Assembly (NCBI GenBank): GCA_029932855.1
Contig: JAOZPG010000008.1
Location: 25,332-89,331 of the forward strand
Origin: Bacteroidales bacterium
Lineage (GTDB): Bacteria; Bacteroidota; Bacteroidia; Bacteroidales; VadinHA17
Reading direction: 5' to 3'
Length of the DNA: 64,000 nt
Part shown: piece by piece, positions 45,469-55,379 of the stretch
Layout: each line of letters begins with the position of its first letter
How positions within the stretch are numbered: the first letter of the stretch is position 1
Program-made: the position numbers and the translations under genes
Notes under the pieces: generated by a model
What the model was told of the DNA's origin: nothing
Seen by the model: only the letters and a program-made list of their open reading frames with translations
The model's database searches: none

Positions 45469-46698
45469 ATGGAAGAAGTTCAGAAGATAAAACAAAGATT
45501 TGGGATTGTTGGAAACTATCCCGGATTGAACAGGGCGATCGATATAGCTATACAAGTAGCTTCAACCGATTTGTCTGTACTTATCATGGGTGAAAGCGGA
45601 ACGGGTAAAGAAGTGTTCCCACAGATAATACACCAGTATAGCTCACGTAAACATGGAAAATATATAGCTGTAAATTGTGGTGCTATTCCTGAGGGGACAA
45701 TAGATTCTGAATTGTTCGGTCACGAAAAAGGAGCATTTACAGGTGCCACGGATAGTCGTAAAGGTTATTTTGAAGTTGCTAACGGGGGAACAATATTCCT
45801 TGATGAAGTAGCCGAGCTTCCTCTCTCCACCCAGGTAAGGTTGTTGAGAGTGCTTGAAACAGGAGAATTTATCCGTGTGGGCTCATCAAGTGTACAGAAG
45901 GTAAATGTAAGGGTTATTGCTGCTACAAATGTAGATGTGCTTGACTCAATTCGTGAAGCTAAGTTTCGCGAAGACCTGTACTACAGGTTGAATACGGTGC
46001 CTATTAGTATTCCTTCACTGCGTGAAAGGGGAGAAGACATTGCTTTGTTGTTCAGGAAATTTGCAAGGGATTTTGCCGATAAATATCGTATGCCACCTAT
46101 TGGTCTGAAGCCTGATGCAGGTGCGGTCCTGGAAAATTATCGCTGGCCCGGTAATATCAGGCAGCTTAAAAATATAGCCGAACAGCTTTCAATAATTGAA
46201 CAAAGCAGAGAAATAGATAAGTTTGTACTGGAGAAATATCTTCCGGATTATCAAAATGTAAAACTCCCGGCATTAATAAGGAGAGAAGAACAGGCTTCTT
46301 TTTCTTCAGAGAGGGAGATACTGTATAAAGTGCTTTTTGACATGAAGAAAGATATGAACGATCTTAAGAAACTGGTCGCAGATTTGCTTAGGGATGGTTA
46401 TGATGAGACTGAAATACAGGGGAACCATGCCAATACTGTGAGGAAGCTATATCAGAGCATGGAAGAGACACGAGATGAGGTTCAACAGGATTTAAGTATG
46501 GAAAAGGAATCCCGTCATCCGGATATACAGGACACAGAGGAGGTAATTGAAGAATCCCTGTCGCTTGAAGAAAAAGAGATAGAAATGATAACTAAGGCTC
46601 TTGAGAAATATCATGGTAAGCGAAAACGGGCTGCTGTGGAGCTGGGGATATCTGAAAGAACATTATACAGGAAAATTAAGGAATACGGTTTAAGTTAA
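45469..46698 (+). CDS. Sigma-54-dependent transcriptional activator without sensor domain
   Basis: 409 aa. The AAA+ domain begins almost at the N-terminus: Walker A GESGTGKE (41-48), GAFTGA (88-93) that contacts sigma-54, Walker B TIFLDEVAEL and LRERGEDI sensor region. An acidic, coiled-coil-like linker (about 265-370) leads to a Fis-type HTH (KRKRAAVELGISERTLYRKIKEYG). There is no receiver, GAF or PAS domain, so activity must be set by expression level, a partner or the linker. Followed at 4 bp by lptE; the order sigma-54 activator, lptE, TPR, secG recurs in Bacteroidota. Targets unknown. Confidence 0.92.
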   Translation: MEEVQKIKQRFGIVGNYPGLNRAIDIAIQVASTDLSVLIMGESGTGKEVFPQIIHQYSSRKHGKYIAVNCGAIPEGTIDSELFGHEKGAFTGATDSRKGYFEVANGGTIFLDEVAELPLSTQVRLLRVLETGEFIRVGSSSVQKVNVRVIAATNVDVLDSIREAKFREDLYYRLNTVPISIPSLRERGEDIALLFRKFARDFADKYRMPPIGLKPDAGAVLENYRWPGNIRQLKNIAEQLSIIEQSREIDKFVLEKYLPDYQNVKLPALIRREEQASFSSEREILYKVLFDMKKDMNDLKKLVADLLRDGYDETEIQGNHANTVRKLYQSMEETRDEVQQDLSMEKESRHPDIQDTEEVIEESLSLEEKEIEMITKALEKYHGKRKRAAVELGISERTLYRKIKEYGLS

Positions 46699-46702
46699 TT
46701 AA

Positions 46703-47242
46703 ATGATCAAAATTATCAATGATCAGGTATCATTGCGGGCTAGCGGTTTTATATTGTTACTCGGTCTTGTGTTTATGGCCTCTATGGATGCCTGTAAGAT
46801 AAATTATTCTTTTTCGGGTGCATCAATTTCACCGGAAGTAAAAACTGTTTCTGTGCTGTATTTTCCTAACAGGGCAAGTATTATAAATCCTACCTTAAGT
46901 CAGGATTTTACCGATGCCTTGAAAGATATTATTAAGGGGCAAACTAATCTGGTCTTTATGTCGGGGTCGGCAGATGTTAGTTTTGAAGGGGAAATTCTTG
47001 AATACAGAACGAGTCCCCTGGCTATAACAGGCGACAGGGCAGCCATGAACAGGTTTACAATTGGTGTTAATGTAAAGTTTACCAATATGATAGATCCTGA
47101 GCAGGATTTTGAAAAACAGTTTAGCAGGTATCAGGATTATGATAGCTCAAAAGACCTTAGCAGTGTTGAGGCGACTCTTGTAGAAGCAATACTGAAACAA
47201 CTTACCGAGGATATTTTTAACCAGGCTTTTGTTAACTGGTAG
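46703..47242 (+). CDS. lptE: LptE-like LPS-assembly lipoprotein
   Basis: 179 aa. Hydrophobic N-terminal segment ending SMDAC, a weak lipobox in which the cysteine lies just before NYSFSGASI, the position where Bacteroidota LptE proteins are lipidated. The mature part (VKTVSVLYFPNRASI, FTDALKDIIKGQTNLVF, DVSFEGEILEYRTSPLAI) matches the LptE family fold. LptE plugs the LptD barrel that inserts LPS in the outer membrane. Overlaps none, 4 bp after the sigma-54 activator. Confidence 0.85.
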   Translation: MIKIINDQVSLRASGFILLLGLVFMASMDACKINYSFSGASISPEVKTVSVLYFPNRASIINPTLSQDFTDALKDIIKGQTNLVFMSGSADVSFEGEILEYRTSPLAITGDRAAMNRFTIGVNVKFTNMIDPEQDFEKQFSRYQDYDSSKDLSSVEATLVEAILKQLTEDIFNQAFVNW

Positions 47243-47265
47243 GAGATATTTTAAAAGTTTAATAC

Positions 47266-48612
47266 TTGAACCGAGAAGAATTCATATCCTATCTAAATGA
47301 TCCGTCAGGACTTGATAAAAACAGCCTGCCAGAGATTAATGAGTTGGTTGAGGAATTTCCATTTTTCCAGTCAAGTCATCTGCTGTTTCTTAAAAATTTG
47401 CATAATCTCGATCATATAAGGTTTGGCAGTCAGCTAAAGAGATCATCCCTTGTTATTGGAGACAGAGAGCTGCTTTACAAGTTTCTTTTTCCTGTTATTT
47501 CCGGATCTGAGACTAAAGATATAGAATCTGTTGCCACCGAATCTGAGATTAATAAGCAAGACCCTGTTGTTGCGGAACCTGAGATTGCAGAAAAAGATGT
47601 TGTCACCATGGATCAGGAAATTTCCGGTCCTGATAAGGAGGTCACTGCAGAAAATGAAACTGTTGCCAGGGATATGGGAACTGCTGCTGAAACAGACTCA
47701 GGGAAAAGCAGTGAAAGCACGGAAGCTGATCAGTCTATGGAGGAATTGAGGAGGCAGATACATGAACGGCTTGCAGAAATTAAGGCCGGGAAGAAAGCAG
47801 CAGATGAGGCACCGCAGAAGAAACAGCCTGCTGAAATAAAAGCCAAACCGGAAGAAGAGCCTGCAGAAGTAAAAGCCGCACAGGAACAGCATGAGGAACA
47901 AGCTGATGAAATAAAAGCCGGGCCAAAACAGCATGAAGAACAGCCTGCTGCCGGGGAGAAAAATATAGATACAGAAGAGTTCCATGGGGAAGATAAAGAT
48001 TTATTGTTACTTGGGAATGATGCAGAGGTGGAAGATAAGTTTTCCGGAGATGACCGGGATGAAGTGATTATTACAGAGACAGATTACAGTAGCCATGGGG
48101 TATTGCTGGACCTGGATTATCCGGCCGGGGAAGCAGATGATGAAGGAAAACAGGAATCAGAAGATGAAAGACTCCGGGATATAATAACAGAAGCACAGCC
48201 TTTTGAAACCTGGTTAAATTATTATTCAGCTCCCTTGGAAGAAGACCGAAACGAAGAAGCTGCCAGACCGGATAAAGAAGAAAAACATATTAATCCTGAC
48301 TTAGCCGGGGATACCGGAAACGATGAAGTTGCCGGTTCCGGCAAAGATGATCTTATAGACAGGTTTATTCGTAATAATCCCAGAATACAGCCAAATAAGG
48401 CGGATAGCTTTGATGAAATGGATATGTCGGTGGGAAGTATTGAGGAGAATAAGGACCTGTTTACAGAAACACTTGCCAATATTTATATTAAGCAGGGTTA
48501 CTATTCCAAAGCCATATTTTTCTATAAAGAATTAAGTTTGAAGTTTCCGGAAAAAAGTGCTTACTTTGCAGCTCGAATTGAGGGGATAGAGCAAAGAATT
48601 AAGAAACTATAA
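47266..48612 (+). CDS. TPR-containing protein with acidic low-complexity centre
   Basis: 448 aa with a TTG start at 47266 (MNREEFISYLNDPSGLD), accepted because the conserved N-terminal helices begin there and no ATG is close. Residues 1-75 form a helical domain (ELVEEFPFFQSSHLLFLKNL) seen in Bacteroidota homologues; about 80-340 is Glu/Lys/Ala-rich with repeated AEIKAxPEE-like units; the C-terminus (about 395-448) has one or two TPR-like helices (TETLANIYIKQGYYSKAIFFYKEL). No signal peptide. Function unknown; fixed position between lptE and secG suggests an envelope-biogenesis or scaffold role. Confidence 0.75.
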   Translation: MNREEFISYLNDPSGLDKNSLPEINELVEEFPFFQSSHLLFLKNLHNLDHIRFGSQLKRSSLVIGDRELLYKFLFPVISGSETKDIESVATESEINKQDPVVAEPEIAEKDVVTMDQEISGPDKEVTAENETVARDMGTAAETDSGKSSESTEADQSMEELRRQIHERLAEIKAGKKAADEAPQKKQPAEIKAKPEEEPAEVKAAQEQHEEQADEIKAGPKQHEEQPAAGEKNIDTEEFHGEDKDLLLLGNDAEVEDKFSGDDRDEVIITETDYSSHGVLLDLDYPAGEADDEGKQESEDERLRDIITEAQPFETWLNYYSAPLEEDRNEEAARPDKEEKHINPDLAGDTGNDEVAGSGKDDLIDRFIRNNPRIQPNKADSFDEMDMSVGSIEENKDLFTETLANIYIKQGYYSKAIFFYKELSLKFPEKSAYFAARIEGIEQRIKKL

Positions 48613-48623
48613 ATCAAGACACA

Positions 48624-48968
48624 ATGGGCTTATATACATTATTTTCAGTCTTAATAATAATTGTCAGTATACTGCTTATACTGGTAGTACTTGTTCAAAA
48701 CTCCAAAGGAGGAGGACTTGCAGCTAATTTTTCGGCTTCAAACCAGGTTATGGGTGTCAGAAAGACTACTGATTTTCTGGAAAAAGCCACATGGACACTT
48801 GCAATTAGTTTGTTGGTATTAAGTCTTATGGCCAGCGCCTCAATACCCAGGAACGCAGGTGAGCAGAAATCCAGGATACAGGAACAGATAGACAGGGCTA
48901 TAGATCCGTCACAGATACCTAACCTGCCTACTGCCCTTCCGAATGAAGGGAATACTAATCCTGAATAG
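48624..48968 (+). CDS. secG: Preprotein translocase subunit SecG
   Basis: 114 aa with two transmembrane helices (LYTLFSVLIIIVSILLILVV and WTLAISLLVLSLMAS) joined by the conserved loop VQNSKGGGLAANFSASNQVMG. SecG assists the SecYEG channel in protein export. The polar C-terminal tail is longer than in E. coli, as is usual in Bacteroidota. Ends the transcription unit: a strong terminator follows 41 nt later. Confidence 0.93.
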   Translation: MGLYTLFSVLIIIVSILLILVVLVQNSKGGGLAANFSASNQVMGVRKTTDFLEKATWTLAISLLVLSLMASASIPRNAGEQKSRIQEQIDRAIDPSQIPNLPTALPNEGNTNPE

Positions 48969-49009
48969 GGCAAGTCCTTTTAGGAAGAGACATTTTATAT
49001 AATATTAAT

Positions 49010-49044
49010 GTCAGTCTGTCAGAAAACAGGCTGACTTTTTTTTT
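49010..49044 (+). terminator. Rho-independent terminator after secG
   Basis: GTCAGTCTGT (49010-49019) pairs with ACAGGCTGAC (49026-49035), one G-T wobble, 6-nt loop, followed by nine T (49036-49044). Confidence 0.92.
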
Positions 49045-49068
49045 AACCTGTTATTATGTCTTTCAGAA

Positions 49069-49082
49069 GGCCTGATCAGGCC
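49069..49082. repeat. Perfect 14-bp palindrome upstream of groES
   Basis: GGCCTGATCAGGCC equals its own reverse complement. It lies between the secG terminator and groES, 77 bp before the groES ATG. No CIRCE element (TTAGCACTC-N9-GAGTGCTAA) is present, so this is a candidate heat-shock operator. It could alternatively fold as a small hairpin followed by CGGTTTTT. Confidence 0.4.
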
Positions 49083-49158
49083 CGGTTTTTAATTTGGCAT
49101 AAAATATGATAAGAGGATGAAGGAAATTTTAATGTATCATAAGTAAAATATATAAATT

Positions 49159-49437
49159 ATGAGTGAAATAAAAATTAAACCATTGGCTGACAGGGTTCTT
49201 GTTAAACCCATGGAGGCAGAGGAAAAAACATCCAGCGGGATAATTATTCCTGATTCAGCTCAGGAAAAGCCACAAAGCGGGACAGTTGTTGCCGTTGGTA
49301 CCGGAACTGCTGATCTTAAGATGGAAGTGAAGGTTGGAGATACAGTGCTTTATGGAAAATTTTCAGGAACAGAGATAAGTGTTGAAGGCGATGATTTTCT
49401 GATCATGAGCCAGGCGGATATACTTGCAGTCTTATAA
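49159..49437 (+). CDS. groES: Co-chaperonin GroES
   Basis: 92 aa. [28 protein letters not shown] and [15 protein letters not shown] are the GroES core and mobile-loop region ([12 protein letters not shown]). It caps the GroEL ring to close the folding chamber. 40 bp before groEL. Confidence 0.98.
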   Translation: MSEIKIKPLADRVLVKPMEAEEKTSSGIIIPDSAQEKPQSGTVVAVGTGTADLKMEVKVGDTVLYGKFSGTEISVEGDDFLIMSQADILAVL

Positions 49438-49474
49438 AAAATCAATAAAATAATAATAAATTTTAAAACCTTAA

Positions 49475-51118
<1,644 letters not shown>

Positions 51119-51146
51119 TGGGTGCACAAAATAAATAGTTAAGAGA

Positions 51147-51175
51147 AACCTGTCACTACAATGGCAGGTTTTTTT
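51147..51175 (+). terminator. Rho-independent terminator after groEL
   Basis: AACCTGTCA (51147-51155) pairs with TGGCAGGTT (51162-51170), one wobble, 6-nt loop, then a T run to 51175; 28 nt after the groEL stop. Confidence 0.88.
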
Positions 51176-51222
51176 AATATATATATTTTCAATATTTTTA
51201 GATTAATAAATAATTGAAACAG

Positions 51223-52017
51223 ATGAACCGAATCTATCCCTTTTTGCTCAGTTTATTATTACTGCTAACGGTTAATAATAGTCTTTTTGCCGGCTGGATA
51301 ATTTTTGAGAAAAATTATAATTCCACTTCAAAAGAACAGTTCAGGTATAAATATTATATAGAAGATCAGAAGCTTATGCTTGAAGCAGAAGCTTACCTTA
51401 GCATATTTGACCTGAAGGAACAAACTTTGAGTCTGGTGAATACAGGGACCGGGGTTTATTGGCATGGCAGTGTTGAAAGTTATATTAAGGAAACAGGTGA
51501 GTATTTTATGTCAGACCATTTTATGAATCTCAGGGGGAGATCGGCAGAAGAACAGGAGATGCTGAAGGCTACTTTTAAATATTATTTTGCAAGTGTCAAT
51601 GATAGTCTGGATAGCAGAAGAAAAACAAACAGGCTTGTCCTTGTTAACATGGGTGAGCATAAGAAGATTGCCGGTGTGCAGGCAGTGCGGTATGGCTTAT
51701 ATATAAATAAAAGCCTTAAAGAAGAAATATGGGGTAATACCGGAATAATACTGAATGATGAGATTAACATAAATAAGCTGGATGATATGCTTAACAAGAT
51801 GGGAATGGAATTACCAGGAGTGTTGAGCAGGCAACTTGATCCTAAGTATGCACATATAAGTGAGAAAGGACTTATGATGAAAATCGTTGAGTATGACATG
51901 GCTGAGGTATATACATCTGAAGTATATAAACTAAAACAAAAAGACCTTAAGGCGGGTCTGTTTGTTGTCCCGGCCGGCTTAAAGGAAGTAGAACTTGCTG
52001 ATCTGGGAATATTTTAA
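51223..52017 (+). CDS. Exported protein of unknown function (DUF4412-like)
   Basis: 264 aa from the ATG at 51223; an in-frame TTG at 51214 adds three residues only. Signal peptide (MNRIYPFLLSLLLLLTVNNSLFAG), then a beta-rich domain with IFEKNYNSTSKEQFRYKYYIEDQKLMLEA and a later segment VNMGEHKKIAGVQAVRYGLYINKSLKEEIW, which resembles periplasmic DUF4412-type proteins (lipoprotein-carrier-like fold). The assignment is by general pattern only. It lies alone between groEL and lepA. Confidence 0.55.
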   Translation: MNRIYPFLLSLLLLLTVNNSLFAGWIIFEKNYNSTSKEQFRYKYYIEDQKLMLEAEAYLSIFDLKEQTLSLVNTGTGVYWHGSVESYIKETGEYFMSDHFMNLRGRSAEEQEMLKATFKYYFASVNDSLDSRRKTNRLVLVNMGEHKKIAGVQAVRYGLYINKSLKEEIWGNTGIILNDEININKLDDMLNKMGMELPGVLSRQLDPKYAHISEKGLMMKIVEYDMAEVYTSEVYKLKQKDLKAGLFVVPAGLKEVELADLGIF

Positions 52018-52153
52018 TTTGCTTCTATTGTTTTTTCTGCGGGCTTTTAGCTAAAAAGCTTTATAGGATCTTTTATTTATACCCTGTTCTGAATTAAGAT
52101 TTTTTTTCTACCTTATTTATTAAGAATAAAAATTTAATAGTTGAAACATTATG

Positions 52154-52161
52154 TACTTTTG
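52154..52161 (+). promoter_or_regulatory. Candidate -7 element for lepA
   Basis: TACTTTTG fits TAnnTTTG, 37 nt before the lepA ATG. The nearest upstream TTG (52141-52143) is only 10 nt away, so the -33 element is not satisfied. Confidence 0.4.
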
Positions 52162-52198
52162 TAGGCTCTAATAAATATACCGGATAAATGCTCTTATA

Positions 52199-53986
52199 AT
52201 GGAGAGAACAAGGAATTTCTGCATAATAGCCCATATTGATCACGGGAAAAGTACTCTGGCCGATAGGTTGCTGCAGGAAACCGATACACTTAATAAACGA
52301 GATTTCCAGAACCAGGTTCTGGATAACATGGAGCTGGAAAGAGAAAGGGGCATAACCATTAAGAGTCACGCTGTACATATGGAATATGAGTCAGGCGGCG
52401 AAACATATTTCCTGAATCTTATTGATACCCCCGGACATGTTGATTTCTCGTATGAGGTTAGCAGGTCGATAGCTGCCTGCGAAGGAGCATTGTTGATAGT
52501 GGATGCTACCCAGGGAATTCAGGCACAGACAATATCAAACCTTTACAAGGCAATTGAGAATGATCTGGAGATTATTCCTGTCCTTAATAAAATGGATCTT
52601 GCCAATGCCATGCCGGAAGATGTAAAAGACCAGGTGGTAGATCTTATTGGTTGCGACAGGGATAGTATAATTGAAGCTTCAGGCAAGACAGGTATGGGGG
52701 TTAAGGAAATACTTAATGCAATAATAAAGGAAATACCTTCTCCTGTTGGTGATCCGGAGGCTCCTCTTCAGGCTCTTATTTTTGATTCTGTATATAATTC
52801 TTTCAGGGGGATATATGCTTATTTCAGGATAATTAACGGGACCATCAGGAAAGGTGATTCCGTAAAGTTCGTGTCTACCGGGAAAGAATATACTGCCGAA
52901 GAGGTTGGAGTGCTAAAGCTTAAAACGGATCCAAGAAAGAAATTAAGTGCTGGTGATGTGGGTTATATAATTTCAGGTATTAAGACTTCTACGGAGGTTA
53001 AGGTAGGAGATACGATAACTCATGTTAAAAGGCCTTGTGAGCATAGCATTGAAGGCTTTGAAGATGTTAAACCAATGGTCTTTGCAGGTGTCTATCCGGT
53101 TGATGCAGATGATTATGAGGAACTAAGGGCCTCGATGGAGAAACTGCAGTTGAATGATGCCTCACTTAGCTTTGTGCCGGAATCATCTGCAGCTCTTGGT
53201 TTTGGGTTCAGATGCGGTTTTCTCGGACTGCTCCATATGGAGATCATACAAGAGAGACTTGAGAGAGAGTTTGATATGAATGTTATCACTACTGTCCCTA
53301 ATGTTTCATATAATGTTTATACAACAAAGAAAAGCCTGATAGAGGTTCATAATCCCTCGGGACTGCCCGACCTGACAATAATAGATCATATTGATGAACC
53401 ATATATCAGTGCACAGGTAATATCCAAGAGTGAATACCTGGGGCAGGTGATGAACCTGTGCATAGATAAACGGGGGACATTAAAAAACCAGGTTTATCTT
53501 ACAAGTGATCGTGTAGAGCTAAGTTTTGAGATGCCCCTGGCAGAGATTGTTTTTGATTTCTACGACCGGTTAAAGAGTATTTCAAGGGGATATGCCTCTT
53601 TTGATTATTACCAGATCGGATATGAACAGGCCAGCCTTGTCAGGTTGGACGTATTGCTGAATGGTGAGATGGTGGATGCTCTTTCTACATTGATACATAA
53701 GGATAATGCCTATGATTTTGGCCGCAGGATGTGTGTTAAGCTGAAAGAGCTAATTCCAAGGCAACAATTTGATATAGCCATACAGGCTGCAATAGGTTCT
53801 AAAATAATCGCCCGGGAAACTGTAAAAGCACTTAGAAAGGATGTTACTGCAAAATGTTATGGTGGCGATATTACAAGAAAACGTAAACTGCTGGAGAAGC
53901 AAAAGAAGGGTAAAAAGCGTATGAGACAGGTGGGGAATGTTGAGGTCCCCCAACAGGCATTTTTGGCAGTATTAAAGCTTGACTAA
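52199..53986 (+). CDS. lepA: Elongation factor 4 (LepA)
   Basis: 595 aa. GTPase motifs [31 protein letters not shown] and NKMDL, then EF-G-like domains II, III and V, and the LepA-specific C-terminal domain ([37 protein letters not shown] region; motif [13 protein letters not shown]). It acts on stalled or mistranslocated ribosomes. Convergent with the redox operon; an imperfect GC hairpin without T tract lies between them (53996-54024). Confidence 0.98.
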   Translation: MERTRNFCIIAHIDHGKSTLADRLLQETDTLNKRDFQNQVLDNMELERERGITIKSHAVHMEYESGGETYFLNLIDTPGHVDFSYEVSRSIAACEGALLIVDATQGIQAQTISNLYKAIENDLEIIPVLNKMDLANAMPEDVKDQVVDLIGCDRDSIIEASGKTGMGVKEILNAIIKEIPSPVGDPEAPLQALIFDSVYNSFRGIYAYFRIINGTIRKGDSVKFVSTGKEYTAEEVGVLKLKTDPRKKLSAGDVGYIISGIKTSTEVKVGDTITHVKRPCEHSIEGFEDVKPMVFAGVYPVDADDYEELRASMEKLQLNDASLSFVPESSAALGFGFRCGFLGLLHMEIIQERLEREFDMNVITTVPNVSYNVYTTKKSLIEVHNPSGLPDLTIIDHIDEPYISAQVISKSEYLGQVMNLCIDKRGTLKNQVYLTSDRVELSFEMPLAEIVFDFYDRLKSISRGYASFDYYQIGYEQASLVRLDVLLNGEMVDALSTLIHKDNAYDFGRRMCVKLKELIPRQQFDIAIQAAIGSKIIARETVKALRKDVTAKCYGGDITRKRKLLEKQKKGKKRMRQVGNVEVPQQAFLAVLKLD

Positions 53987-54045
53987 TATTGTTATCCGGC
54001 ATAAACTGTTTTAGGACAGGCCGGACTAAAATGCAGGATGAATGA

Positions 54046-55092
54046 TCAGGCTTCCTTTACCTTCCTGAAATACATTGCAAATGAACGATAGAGAAAGTGA
54101 GTCCATTTCCCAAATGGAACGATAATTAATGCCCATTGTATCAGAATGATAAGGTGAATCAGGTAAATCCATAAATTAGAATCGAGTATCTGAAGATCAA
54201 TAAACAGCCGCACAACAAATGCAGAAAGACCCATCATAAAAAGCCAGACTACAAAAAGCCAGTCACTCGGATGGGAGTGTTTGCTGACCTCTTTGTTCCT
54301 GGTTATGCGGTCTGCCATAAAGAGTAATGTTATCACAAAGATTACTGCACTTTCAGCATAGCCCAGTAATATAATTACCTGGCTCCCGGTTGAAAACCAG
54401 TCCAGAAATACCGTAGTGAAAAGGAGGGTCAGATATCCAAAAACCAGTACCAGGTGTTCGAACCAACGAAGCTGACTGTCATCACAGCCCAGGGTTCTTT
54501 TTTGGGTAAACATATGAACCAGAAGCTCGCCTAATGCTTTAGCGTATACTTTTATTGGTATGTTTCCTTCAGCTTTGTAAACGCTTAGTCTCCACATCCG
54601 AAAAATATTGGGAAGCAGAATGATAAGCATGACTCCGGCGATGGCAATCATTTCAAAATAGTGACCGAAATGCATTAGTTGTTCAAGATTAAAATCATTC
54701 AATGCGGAAAAACCCAGAATTACTACAGCGAGTAATATGAAGGCAGTAAGGGATGCAGTAAGGGACTTATAAAGTAATCCTGATAATCCGGTCCAGTCAT
54801 ATTTTGAAGTGAGCCACCGCCTCAATGACATCATCAATTCTCCCGGTTCAGCTTCTCTGGGGCAGGTGCTGCTGCATTCACCACAGTAATAGCAAAGCCA
54901 GGGATCAAGTGACATCTGGATATCCTCCTCCAGTCCAAGTACGCTATATCTTACCATTGTCCTGGGAAAGGAGTTCTCCTGGTCGGAAAGGGTGCAGACG
55001 GCGGTACAGTTCCCGCAATTATAGCAGGCATTGGCATCAAATACACCATATTTTTTTAATTCGGTAGTGAAATCAGGATTTATTCGGGCCAT
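54046..55092 (-). CDS. QmoC-like membrane subunit: HdrC ferredoxin fused to cytochrome b-type domain
   Basis: 348 aa. Residues 20-80 hold two 4Fe-4S motifs: C23-x2-C26-x2-C29-x3-C33 (CYNCGNCTAVC) and C67-x2-C70-x2-C73-x3-C77 (CYYCGECSSTC). About six membrane helices follow (about 108-340), with histidines in RWFEHLVLVFGY, HFGHYFEMIAI and HLIILIQW that could hold haem b. The architecture is that of QmoC, the quinone-linked subunit of the Qmo complex in sulfate reducers, and of HdrC-HdrE type proteins. It would pass electrons between menaquinone and the cytosolic flavoproteins encoded upstream. Last gene of the operon; its start overlaps the preceding gene by 20 bp. Confidence 0.85.
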   Translation of the reverse strand: MARINPDFTTELKKYGVFDANACYNCGNCTAVCTLSDQENSFPRTMVRYSVLGLEEDIQMSLDPWLCYYCGECSSTCPREAEPGELMMSLRRWLTSKYDWTGLSGLLYKSLTASLTAFILLAVVILGFSALNDFNLEQLMHFGHYFEMIAIAGVMLIILLPNIFRMWRLSVYKAEGNIPIKVYAKALGELLVHMFTQKRTLGCDDSQLRWFEHLVLVFGYLTLLFTTVFLDWFSTGSQVIILLGYAESAVIFVITLLFMADRITRNKEVSKHSHPSDWLFVVWLFMMGLSAFVVRLFIDLQILDSNLWIYLIHLIILIQWALIIVPFGKWTHFLYRSFAMYFRKVKEA

Positions 55093-55369
55093 TATTTGTT
55101 AGTTTATAATAAAAATATTCATCCATATCATCTATGTCCCCGCTTTCCACCAGACCATATTTTAGCAGGGTCATCAGTTGAAATAATATCTTATCCGCAG
55201 GAAGGTCCAGTTCCTTAGCCAACTGGGGGATAGTCTTTTCTTTCTCTTTCAGAGCATTTATGAGATTTTTTTTTGCCTTCGTAAAGTCCTTCAATTGTTG
55301 TGTTACCTCTTTGGGAATCGGATGTTTTTCTTTCAGGTACTTTGCGGTTTTACCTTTTTCAACTTTCAT
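55073..55369 (-). CDS. Small winged-helix-like protein inside the redox operon
   Basis: 98 aa, basic N-terminus (MKVEKGKTAKYLKEKHPIP), then helices ALKEKEKTIPQLAKELDLPADKILFQLMTLLKYGLVESG and a short wing (DMDEYFYYKLT), the pattern of an ArsR/MarR-like winged HTH. The gene lies between hdrA (10 bp away) and the qmoC-like gene, which it overlaps, so it is translated with them. It could be an operon regulator or a structural partner that has kept the wHTH fold. The exact family is not recognised. Confidence 0.65.
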   Translation of the reverse strand: MKVEKGKTAKYLKEKHPIPKEVTQQLKDFTKAKKNLINALKEKEKTIPQLAKELDLPADKILFQLMTLLKYGLVESGDIDDMDEYFYYKLTNNGPNKS

Positions 55370-55379
55370 TTCTGTTCTT

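Noticed and set aside
49045-49158. CIRCE element for HrcA control of groESL
   Set aside because: Neither TTAGCACTC nor its partner half is present in the region.
53996-54024. GC-rich hairpin between lepA and the qmoC-like gene
   Set aside because: Stem is interrupted by a 5-nt bulge and no T tract follows on either strand; terminator function is not supported.
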